Assembly (NCBI GenBank): GCA_008016945.1
Contig: SSGN01000150.1
Location: 1-17,912, forward strand
Origin: Flavobacteriales bacterium
Lineage (GTDB): Bacteria > Bacteroidota > Bacteroidia > Flavobacteriales > PHOS-HE28
DNA length: 17,912 nucleotides
Direction: 5' to 3'
A model generated the notes under the pieces. The model was given only the letters and a program-made list of their open reading frames with translations, had not been told where the DNA came from and did no database searches. Made by a program: the position numbers and the translations under genes. Below, piece by piece: positions 1 to 6,526 of the stretch. How positions within the stretch are numbered: position 1 is the first letter of the stretch; each line of letters begins with the position of its first letter.

Positions 1-871
1 CGATGTCGCAGTTGCCCGTGGTGGTGATGATGATGTCGGCACGGGGAGCGGCTTTTGCCATCGGTTTCACTTCGAAACCATCCATGGCGGCCTGCAGCGC
101 GCAGATCGGGTCGATCTCGGTGACGATCACACGCGCACCAGCACCTTGCAGGGAAGCTGCGGTTCCTTTGCCCACATCACCGTAACCGGCTACCACGGCC
201 ACTTTCCCGGCCATCATCACATCGGTCGCCCGGCGGACGGCGTCCACCGCGCTCTCCTTGCAACCATACTTGTTGTCGAACTTGCTCTTGGTAACGCTGT
301 CGTTGATGTTGATCGCGGGCATCACCAGAGTGCCGTTCTTCTCGCGCTCCATCAGGCGGTGTACACCCGTGGTGGTCTCTTCGCTGAGGCCCTTGATGCC
401 CTTCACCAGCTCGGGGAACTTGTCGAACACCATGTTGGTGAGGTCGCCCCCATCATCGAGGATCATGTTCAAGGGCTTGCCCCCTTCGAAGGCGAACAAG
501 GTCTGCTCGATGCACCAATCGAACTCCTTCTCGTTCATACCCTTCCAGGCGTACACCGGGATACCCGCAGCAGCGATGGCGGCGGCGGCATGGTCCTGTG
601 TGCTGAAGATATTGCAGCTGCTCCAGGTGACCTCGGCACCGAGCTCGCGCAGGGTCTCGATCAGCACGGCGGTCTGGATGGTCATGTGCAGGCAGCCTGC
701 GATGCGCGCGCCCTTCAGCGGCTTCTGCTTGCCATACTCGGCGCGCAGGGACATCAGGCCCGGCATTTCCGCCTCGGCGAGTTCGATCTCCTTACGGCCC
801 CAGTCGGCGAGGTTCATATCCTTCACCTTGTACTTGAGCTGCTCTTTGGTCTCGGGCATGGTCGTATTCAT
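1..871 (-). CDS. ahcY: S-adenosylhomocysteine hydrolase, 5' part (C-terminus beyond window)
   Basis: Cytosolic NAD-dependent enzyme that splits S-adenosylhomocysteine into adenosine and homocysteine, so it relieves product inhibition of methyltransferases. The minus strand reads 290 codons from ATG at 871 to the window edge without a stop. Clear family blocks are [15 protein letters not shown] (about residues 50-64), [18 protein letters not shown] (83-100), [11 protein letters not shown] (163-173), [11 protein letters not shown] (190-200) with the active-site Lys/Asp region, and the NAD-binding loop GYGDVGKG (229-236). The reading frame breaks off at TTTGNCDI, so roughly the last third is missing only because of the window edge. 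An in-frame ATG at 859 is an alternative start; 871 is preferred because it gives the N-terminus a usual length. A promoter-like TTG-N20-TACCTTCG lies just upstream. Identification is secure from motif order. Confidence 0.97.
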   Translation of the reverse strand, partial: MNTTMPETKEQLKYKVKDMNLADWGRKEIELAEAEMPGLMSLRAEYGKQKPLKGARIAGCLHMTIQTAVLIETLRELGAEVTWSSCNIFSTQDHAAAAIAAAGIPVYAWKGMNEKEFDWCIEQTLFAFEGGKPLNMILDDGGDLTNMVFDKFPELVKGIKGLSEETTTGVHRLMEREKNGTLVMPAININDSVTKSKFDNKYGCKESAVDAVRRATDVMMAGKVAVVAGYGDVGKGTAASLQGAGARVIVTEIDPICALQAAMDGFEVKPMAKAAPRADIIITTTGNCDI

Positions 872-898
872 TGTTGCACGTTCTTCGGAACGCGGCCG

Positions 899-929
899 CG
901 AAGGTACGGCTATCCGGAACGATGGGCAA
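899..929 (-). promoter_or_regulatory. Candidate ahcY promoter
   Basis: On the minus strand TTG (927-929), 20 bp spacer, then TACCTTCG (899-906). This fits the Bacteroidota/Flavobacterium consensus TTG-N17-23-TAnnTTTG with one C for T. It leaves a leader of roughly 20-25 nt before the ahcY ATG at 871. It lies in the 104-bp gap between the glycosyltransferase stop and ahcY, suggesting ahcY is transcribed on its own. Pattern match only. Confidence 0.55.
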
Positions 930-975
930 CCCCCGTTCAAAACTCACATCTCGCTGATCAACAGCATATTACCGC

Positions 976-2208
976 CTAACCACGACCAACCACTTCCCGG
1001 TAGAGCCTTTCGGTGTCCTGTGGCTTGCGGGCCCACGTGAATTCGGTGGTGGCCCGTGCATGCCCGGCTTGGCCCAGCCGCTGCCGCAGGTCGGGGTCGG
1101 CGGCGAGCTGGCGCATGGCCGTCGCCAGATCGTCGATCACCTGTGGAATGGACGTGGCGGGGATGGCGTATCCGGTGTGCTCGTTCACGTATACGCCCGG
1201 CCCACCCAGTTTCAGGCACACTACGGGCTTGCGCATCTCCATGGCCTCCAACAGCACGAAGCCGCCGGAATCGTGCAGGCTGGGATGCACCAGGACATCG
1301 GCCGCCTGGAACTGCTTCAAGCCATCCCTCCAAGGCAGTTCGCCGGTGAAGGTGACCTTGTCGCGGATGCCCAGGCGGTCCACCAAGGCTTGGAGGCGCC
1401 CCATCTCCGGGCCGTTGCCCACCACCACGAACTCGCCGTTGGGTAGGTCGGCCTTGGCGAAGGCCTCGAGGCCGAAATGGAAGCCCTTCCAATGCAGGAG
1501 CCTTCCGACGCTGATGAAACGGACCTTGCCGTCGGCCGGGCGGGGCGTATGGTCGCCCAGGCCACCGGGGGTGATCCCGATGCTGGACATCACCCGAAGG
1601 TCCTTCACCCCCAGCCGACGCATGCGGGTGGCGGTATCCTCCGAACAGGCCACGGCCACGGTGGAAGCCTTGGCGGTGCGTTTCAAGGCCGGGTCGCACT
1701 CGAACACCCAGCGCATCGCCGCACGCAGGTTCTCTTCGAACAGGCCTTTCAGGCCTACGCCGCGCAGGAAGCCGGGTGGTGCGGATTCGCCGCCCCCCAA
1801 AGGCCCCCACACGAACGGGATGCCCAGGGCGGCCCCAGCGCTCGGCATCCAATAGCGCACATAGGTCACATGGTGCACCAGGTCGAACCGGTGCTCGGCA
1901 TGGAGCCGCTTGGCCAGCTTGACCGCACCGATGTTCCACAGGTAATAGTAAAGGTTCACCGTGAACTGGATCCGCCACATCCATTGTGTCCAGCTCGGCA
2001 TGGCATGGTACGCCACCCGGATGTTGCGCTCGTCGTGCCTCTTCAGCCACGCCTCGATCCTCTCCCTGTGCGAAGGGTCGGTGATCACCCAAACGGGCTT
2101 GTCGCGCGAGGCCGCGTAGGCGCAGTGCCAGCCCACGGCCGGTTCGCTGCCGCGCTCGGGTTCGCAGGCGAAGGCGATCTGCAGGACTTTCAAGGGGCGC
2201 TCGCTCAT
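976..2208 (-). CDS. GT4-family glycosyltransferase (GT-B fold)
   Basis: A 410-residue retaining glycosyltransferase of the GT-B/GT4 type, which would transfer a sugar from a nucleotide-sugar donor to an envelope glycan, lipid or other acceptor; donor and acceptor cannot be read from sequence. The N-terminal Rossmann half begins LKVLQIAFACEPERGSEP (6-23), with VWGPLGGGE (133-141). The C-terminal donor-binding half carries FISVGRLLHWKG (231-242), VVVGNGPE (261-268) and the E-x7-E-like segment HDSGGFVLLEAME (312-324). The start ATG at 2208 is chosen because the protein aligns from MSERPLKV; the frame stays open to 2283 but the extra 25 residues are not family-like. No Shine-Dalgarno is seen; a TACGTTTG box ends only 6 nt before the ATG. 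It is divergent from the GGGP synthase gene, and ahcY lies 104 bp downstream on the same strand. Confidence 0.9.
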   Translation of the reverse strand: MSERPLKVLQIAFACEPERGSEPAVGWHCAYAASRDKPVWVITDPSHRERIEAWLKRHDERNIRVAYHAMPSWTQWMWRIQFTVNLYYYLWNIGAVKLAKRLHAEHRFDLVHHVTYVRYWMPSAGAALGIPFVWGPLGGGESAPPGFLRGVGLKGLFEENLRAAMRWVFECDPALKRTAKASTVAVACSEDTATRMRRLGVKDLRVMSSIGITPGGLGDHTPRPADGKVRFISVGRLLHWKGFHFGLEAFAKADLPNGEFVVVGNGPEMGRLQALVDRLGIRDKVTFTGELPWRDGLKQFQAADVLVHPSLHDSGGFVLLEAMEMRKPVVCLKLGGPGVYVNEHTGYAIPATSIPQVIDDLATAMRQLAADPDLRQRLGQAGHARATTEFTWARKPQDTERLYREVVGRG

Positions 2209-2214
2209 GGTCGA

Positions 2215-2222
2215 CAAACGTA
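2215..2222 (-). promoter_or_regulatory. Candidate -7 box of glycosyltransferase gene
   Basis: TACGTTTG is an exact match to the Bacteroidota -7 consensus TAnnTTTG, ending 6 nt before the chosen ATG at 2208. No good TTG is found 17-23 bp upstream, so the -33 part is missing or weak. If it is used, the transcript would start at or very near the start codon (leaderless or nearly so). It lies in the 142-bp divergent region shared with the plus-strand GGGP synthase gene. Confidence 0.4.
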
Positions 2223-2350
2223 GTGGGAACCGTGGGGCTTGAACGGGAACCGGCGGGCGATGTTCCGACAAGGTGATGAACATGGTGCGCTGGACCGCGC
2301 CGATGGCAGCGGCCTACGCTCATCCGCACGTCGCTGCGTATGTTCGCACG

Positions 2351-3103
2351 ATGGCCCACTTGCTGCACACCTTGGAATCCGCCCGGCGCGAAGGACGCAA
2401 GATGCTGGCCGTGCTCATCGACCCGGACTTCGGCGAGGATGGCGCACGGCTCGACCGCACCGTGCAGAACGCCTGCATGGCCCAGGCCGATCTGATCTTC
2501 GTGGGCGGCAGCCTCCTCACCACGGCCACCTTCGACCGGTGCGTTCAGCGTGTGCAGGAGCTCAGCGACAAACCCGTGGTGCTCTTCCCCGGCAGCCCGG
2601 CGCAACTGAGCCGGCATGCGGACGCCGTGCTCTTCCTCTCGCTCATCAGCGGGCGCAACCCCGAACTGTTGATCGGCCACCACGTTACGGCGGCGCCTAC
2701 GGTGAAGGCGCTCGGCATTGAAGCGATCCCCACCGGTTACATGCTCGTGGATGGTGGCAAGCCAACTACCGTGAGCTACGTGAGCCAGACCGTGCCCATC
2801 CCGCACGACAAGCCGGGCATCGCGGCGGCCACCGCCATCGCCGGCGAGTTGCTGGGCCTGCGCACCATCTACATGGATACCGGTAGCGGAGCGAAACGGA
2901 CGGTGAGCCCGGAAATGATCGCCGCGGTGCGCAAAAGCGTGGAGCTGCCCATCATCGTCGGTGGGGGCATCCGCGATACGGCCACGGCGAAAACACTTTG
3001 CGACGCCGGTGCCGATGTGCTGGTGATGGGAACGGCGTTCGAGGAGGAGCCCGAATTGATCTTCGCGATGAGTGAGGCGGTGCATGGCGCCCGCCTCCGT
3101 TGA
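2351..3103 (+). CDS. Geranylgeranylglyceryl phosphate synthase family protein (group II GGGPS/PcrB-like)
   Basis: A 250-residue TIM-barrel prenyltransferase that joins a long polyprenyl diphosphate to sn-glycerol-1-phosphate, making an ether lipid precursor. Motifs in order: LIDPDF (22-27) with the Mg/diphosphate-binding acidic residues, VGGSLL (51-56), FPGSPAQLS (79-87), SLISGRNPELLIGHH (97-111), PTGYMLVDGG (127-136), IYMDTGSGA (173-181), and the phosphate loop IIVGGGIRD (201-209) with VMGTAFEE (225-232). Length is usual for the family. The start at 2351 (MAHLLHTLE) is chosen because the reading frame further upstream (to 2273) is unlike the family. TATGTTCG ends 4 nt before this ATG, resembling a -7 box. 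Prenyl chain length and the physiological lipid in Bacteroidota are not resolved by sequence. The next gene starts 17 bp after the stop, so they are probably co-transcribed. Confidence 0.92.
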   Translation: MAHLLHTLESARREGRKMLAVLIDPDFGEDGARLDRTVQNACMAQADLIFVGGSLLTTATFDRCVQRVQELSDKPVVLFPGSPAQLSRHADAVLFLSLISGRNPELLIGHHVTAAPTVKALGIEAIPTGYMLVDGGKPTTVSYVSQTVPIPHDKPGIAAATAIAGELLGLRTIYMDTGSGAKRTVSPEMIAAVRKSVELPIIVGGGIRDTATAKTLCDAGADVLVMGTAFEEEPELIFAMSEAVHGARLR

Positions 3104-3120
3104 TACGGACCCTTCGATCG

Positions 3121-5190
3121 ATGAACTCGCCACGCCGAACGTTCATCGCACTGTTGCTCGGTGCTTCGCTCCTGGCCCACACCCGGTCGCAGGCCCAACA
3201 TGACTCGCTGTGGGGCGTATGGCGTGATCGGACCGCACCCGACAGCGCCCGCCTGCAAGCGATCCAAGTGCTGGCCTGGAAGACCGTGTTCGAACAGCCC
3301 GACAGCGGGATGGCCCTGGCCCGGGAACAACTGGCACTCGCCCTGCGAACGAAGTACCGGCTTGGCGAGTACGAGGCACACACGACGATGGCCGTGGGAG
3401 CCAGTTTGAAGAGCGACCATGCCGCCTCACTGGAACACCTGCACCGATGCCTGGCCACGGCGCGGGCCATGAACGACCGCAGGCGCGAGGCCAACACGTA
3501 CAGCAACATGAGCAACGTGTACAAGAACCTGGGCGACCTGCCACAGGCCTTGGACCAGTTGCAGCGAAGCCTGCGCATCGACACGGAACTGGGCAACAAG
3601 GAAGGCCTCACGGGCACCTACAACAACATCGGCAACATCCACACCGAGCTGGGCGACCCATCGGCGGCCCTGGAGAACTACCGCCGTAGCGCCGCGTTGG
3701 CCGAAGAGACCGATAATGATCGCAGCCGCGCACAAGCCTTGCTGAACCTCGGGGTGACCCATCTGGAGCTGGGGGCCCTGGATACCGCGCTCATCGAGTT
3801 CGAACGAAGTCTTGCGCTCTACCGGCGCATGGGGCGGAAGCTGGAACAAGGCATGGCGTTCAACAACCTGGGACGGGTGTATGGCCGGATGGGGCGGATG
3901 AAGGAGGCCTTTGCCAGCCTCGATTCCGCGGAAGTCCTCCTGGGAGCCATCGGCAGCATGAAGCAGGTGATCCGGACGCACCTCCACCGCGGCAACCTGT
4001 TCCTCGATCAACGGCACTATGCGAACGCAGTGAACGCCTGCCTGCGTGGTGCCCAGCTCGCCTCGGAGCACGACCTTCTGCAGCAGGTGCGCGAATGCCA
4101 GCTATGCCTCGCGAACGCATACGAAGGCCTGGGGGAATACCGCAAGGCATTGATCGCCCAGCGCGCGTTCCAATCGGCCAACGACTCCCTGATCGAACTG
4201 AACGACAGCCGGGAGGTCACGCGCATGGTAGTGGCTCGCACCTATCAGGAGCGCATGCTCGCGGACAGCTTGACCAACGTGCAGGACCGGCACGCCCGCG
4301 AACTCGCTCACCGGGAGCAGTTGAACGCCGAGCGGGACCGCCGGAACCTCTTCCTGTTCTCCTCGGTGGGGGTGCTGGTGGTGGCGGCCGGGTTGTACGG
4401 CCGGCTTCGGTATGTGCGGCGGTCGCGCGCGGCGATCTCGCGCGAGCGGGACCGGAGCGACGAGCTGCTGCACAACATCCTCCCCCGAGAGGTTGCCGCA
4501 GAGTTGAAGGAGCGCGGACATGCCGAGGCGCGCTACTTCGGGTCGGCCACCATCCTCTTCACGGACTTCAAAGGCTTCACCCAGGCCAGCGAGCTGCTCA
4601 CCCCCCAGGAGCTCGTGGAAGAGCTGAACACCTGTTTCAAGGCCTTCGACGGGATCATTACCGCGCGCGGCATCGAGAAGATCAAGACCATCGGCGATGC
4701 GTACATGTGCGCGGGGGGATTGCCCGACCCAGCCTCATCGTCCCCCGCCGATGTGGTGCATGCGGCGCTGGAGATGCAGGCCTTCATGACCAGTCGCAGG
4801 AAGGAACGCGAGGCGCAAGGCAAACCCGCCTTCGAGATGCGTGTGGGCATTCACACCGGACCCGTGGTGGCGGGCATCGTAGGCGTCACGAAGTTCCAAT
4901 ACGATATCTGGGGCGATACGGTGAACACGGCAAGCCGAATGGAATCGTCCGGTGAAGTGGGCCAAGTGAACATCAGCGAGGCGACGTATGCGTTCGTGAA
5001 GGATGAGAAGAAGAAAGGAGGTGAAGAGGCGGCGAGTGGGCAAAACCCGCAACCCGGGACCGTGCCCGCCTTCACCTTCACCCCACGCGGCAAAGTGCAG
5101 GCGAAAGGCAAGGGGGAAATGGAGATGTACTTCGTACGGACCGCCACGCCAGGCGACAACGCACGTTCGCGTCAGGAAGGCCTGTCGTGA
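3121..5190 (+). CDS. TPR-containing membrane-anchored class III adenylate cyclase
   Basis: Predicted 689-residue sensor cyclase making cAMP. An N-terminal signal peptide (ALLLGASLLAHTRSQAQ) is followed by a periplasmic run of tetratricopeptide repeats (about 30-340, e.g. NTYSNMSNVYKNLGDLPQAL and YNNIGNIHTELGDPSAAL), a helical linker, one transmembrane helix (about 410-430) and a cytoplasmic cyclase domain. Catalytic features are visible: metal-binding Asp482 in FTDFKGFT and Asp526 in IGDAYM, adenine-selecting Lys522 (IKTIGD) and Asp595 (YDIWGD), and transition-state Asn602 and Arg606 (TVNTASRM). Lys/Asp at the purine-selecting positions argues for ATP over GTP; all residues are present, so a homodimer would be active. 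A charged insertion (DEKKKGGEE...) precedes the last strands. ATG at 3121 is preferred over the TTG at 3100, which overlaps the GGGPS stop, because it starts directly before the signal peptide. The ligand sensed by the TPR domain is unknown. Confidence 0.93.
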   Translation: MNSPRRTFIALLLGASLLAHTRSQAQHDSLWGVWRDRTAPDSARLQAIQVLAWKTVFEQPDSGMALAREQLALALRTKYRLGEYEAHTTMAVGASLKSDHAASLEHLHRCLATARAMNDRRREANTYSNMSNVYKNLGDLPQALDQLQRSLRIDTELGNKEGLTGTYNNIGNIHTELGDPSAALENYRRSAALAEETDNDRSRAQALLNLGVTHLELGALDTALIEFERSLALYRRMGRKLEQGMAFNNLGRVYGRMGRMKEAFASLDSAEVLLGAIGSMKQVIRTHLHRGNLFLDQRHYANAVNACLRGAQLASEHDLLQQVRECQLCLANAYEGLGEYRKALIAQRAFQSANDSLIELNDSREVTRMVVARTYQERMLADSLTNVQDRHARELAHREQLNAERDRRNLFLFSSVGVLVVAAGLYGRLRYVRRSRAAISRERDRSDELLHNILPREVAAELKERGHAEARYFGSATILFTDFKGFTQASELLTPQELVEELNTCFKAFDGIITARGIEKIKTIGDAYMCAGGLPDPASSSPADVVHAALEMQAFMTSRRKEREAQGKPAFEMRVGIHTGPVVAGIVGVTKFQYDIWGDTVNTASRMESSGEVGQVNISEATYAFVKDEKKKGGEEAASGQNPQPGTVPAFTFTPRGKVQAKGKGEMEMYFVRTATPGDNARSRQEGLS

Positions 5191-5259
5191 GGAAGTGAAG
5201 TAGCGACGAAGCCACGTCCATCTTCCCTCCCACTCTTCTTCACCACCCGGATCCGTCGC

Positions 5260-5280
5260 GGATGGAGACCGCTTCCATCC
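5260..5280. terminator. Hairpin between convergent genes (weak terminator candidate)
   Basis: Perfect 7-bp inverted repeat GGATGGA/TCCATCC with a 7-nt loop in the 152-bp gap between the cyclase stop (5190) and the stop of the convergent secreted-protein gene (5343). It may end transcription from either side. There is no T-run on either strand, so a classical intrinsic terminator is not shown. Confidence 0.3.
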
Positions 5281-5342
5281 CACCGGTCATGAGGTTCGGT
5301 CGGGCTGCCGAATTGGATCTCGGCGGACGATGGACGGTGCGT

Positions 5343-6296
5343 CTATTCCACCACGAAAGCGATCGGTGGCAGGGTCAAGTCCGGAGTTTGGAGGCGCAGG
5401 AGGTAGTGGCCCGGCGCCAAGCCACGCGTATCGATGGTCATCCGATCGCCGTTGGCGGTGGTCGTGCCGACGCGTAGCGCCCGGCCTGTCGCATCCATGA
5501 TGGACGATCGCAACGTGCCGTTCGTGCGGAGACCGACAAGGTGCAGCTGATCCCGCGCGGGAACGGGATACGCCACCGGCCGGAGCGGATCCTCCTCCTT
5601 CGCCCCCACGGACGTACCGGTGTGCAAGCCGACCCGCGCTTCCCAGTCGGTCAGTTCGGTCACTTCGTGTACCAGCTCTCCTTCGCAATGGACCCCCACC
5701 TGGCAGTCGCCGATCGCACCACCCTCCGCAAGCCGTACCCGGAACTCATAGCATGCGTTCGTTGCAAGCGTGACCCATACTTCCGCGGTGGCCCCGGCCG
5801 CCACATCCCCGGTTTGGATCGACGCCCCCGAAGCATCGTTCATCGACCAGGTGATCGGGCCGCACATCGGACCTGAACCCAGGTCGAGCATGACCGTCGA
5901 GGTACCCAATTCGGTCGCATCGTCCGTGATCGTCACGGACAGTTCGTTCCCGTCGGAGACCTCGTCGGCGACGGCGTTCACGCTGACGATATGGAATTCC
6001 AAGACGTCCCCGTCGGACACTTCCACCGAGGGGAAGGTCGGTTGCCGCACCTCGTCCTGTACGGCGCCCACGGCGAGTTCCCAGTTGAAGCTATTATCGA
6101 TAAGACCGTTCTTCCAGGTCTCCACCACACAGGAGGTCATGACCGCGGTGCCCTGGTTCATGATCTTCAGTCGTGGCTGCACCGCACCCTGGCATACCTG
6201 GCGAAGGCCTTCGTAGCCGAGGATCCTGGCATCGTACTGCGCCTGGCCGATCGCAAGGGCCGGGATAAGGAAGATGGAAAGTGCTAGCTGTCGCAT
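5343..6296 (-). CDS. Secreted T9SS type A sorting-domain protein
   Basis: A 317-residue exported protein of unknown function. A Sec signal peptide (about 1-18, LALSIFLIPALAIGQA) is followed by a beta-rich region resembling CARDB/APHP-type adhesion-like domains (about 21-125, 'RLKIMNQGTAVMTSCVVE' style), a middle beta-rich segment with paired cysteines (about 140-215), and a C-terminal T9SS type A sorting domain (about 241-317: AYPVPARDQLHL, MDATGRAL, IDTRGLAPGHYLLRL). The sorting domain means export across the outer membrane by the gliding/Por machinery and probable attachment to the cell surface. ATG at 6296 starts immediately before the signal peptide; an in-frame ATG at 6332 would add 12 residues and displace it. 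A promoter-like TTG-N20-TACCTTGT lies upstream. No enzyme motif is visible. Confidence 0.88.
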   Translation of the reverse strand: MRQLALSIFLIPALAIGQAQYDARILGYEGLRQVCQGAVQPRLKIMNQGTAVMTSCVVETWKNGLIDNSFNWELAVGAVQDEVRQPTFPSVEVSDGDVLEFHIVSVNAVADEVSDGNELSVTITDDATELGTSTVMLDLGSGPMCGPITWSMNDASGASIQTGDVAAGATAEVWVTLATNACYEFRVRLAEGGAIGDCQVGVHCEGELVHEVTELTDWEARVGLHTGTSVGAKEEDPLRPVAYPVPARDQLHLVGLRTNGTLRSSIMDATGRALRVGTTTANGDRMTIDTRGLAPGHYLLRLQTPDLTLPPIAFVVE

Positions 6297-6315
6297 GGCC
6301 GATGGGTTGGTGGGG

Positions 6316-6346
6316 ACAAGGTACCGGCACATGCGCCGTGTGGCAA
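6316..6346 (-). promoter_or_regulatory. Candidate promoter of T9SS protein gene
   Basis: On the minus strand TTG (6344-6346), a 20-bp spacer, then TACCTTGT (6316-6323), close to the Bacteroidota consensus TTG-N17-23-TAnnTTTG. The predicted transcript start lies about 10-15 nt upstream of the ATG at 6296. The spacing is identical to that at the ahcY and atpD candidates. Confidence 0.5.
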
Positions 6347-6359
6347 GAAACTTTCGTTA

Positions 6360-6519
6360 GAGGGCTTCTCAAAATGGTTCTTGGAAGCGAGAATGATGGA
6401 TCCCGGTTCCATGTGAGGCCTGCACGTCGAGCATAACCGGAGCAGCGTGAGACTTTCAGAACGAAACAGGGACCCGAAGGGCGCATTCGCAGCCAGAAGG
6501 ATCATTTTGAGATGCCCTC
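6360..6519. mobile_element. MITE-like element with 19-bp terminal inverted repeats
   Basis: The left end 6360-6378 (GAGGGCTTCTCAAAATGGT) and the inverted right end 6501-6519 (GAGGGCATCTCAAAATGAT) match at 17 of 19 positions and bound a 160-bp segment with no credible gene. It fills most of the 230-bp gap between the T9SS protein gene and the TonB receptor gene, ending 7 bp before the receptor stop codon. The ends resemble in style the GGGC-tgTCTCAAAA-type ends of some IS1182/IS5-like elements as remembered, but no transposase is present and no target-site duplication is evident. It could be a non-autonomous element, a deletion remnant of an IS, or a fortuitous hairpin. Confidence 0.5.
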
Positions 6520-6526
6520 GATCCCT

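Noticed and set aside
872..975. SAH riboswitch before ahcY
   Set aside because: No conserved SAH aptamer pattern seen; the gap is short and contains a plain promoter-like sequence.
944..3133. Long minus-strand open frame of about 729 codons
   Set aside because: It runs across the glycosyltransferase in another frame and antisense to the GGGPS gene; no family motif, very Arg/Ala/Gly/Pro-rich. High-GC shadow.
5200..5220. Possible further GTAG-headed repeat after the cyclase stop
   Set aside because: It has GTAGCG and a 4-bp GACG/CGTC hairpin only; too short to distinguish from chance.
6284..6505. Small minus-strand ORF of 73 codons over the MITE-like element
   Set aside because: It spans the inverted repeats and the start of the T9SS gene's leader; better explained as a fortuitous frame through the element.
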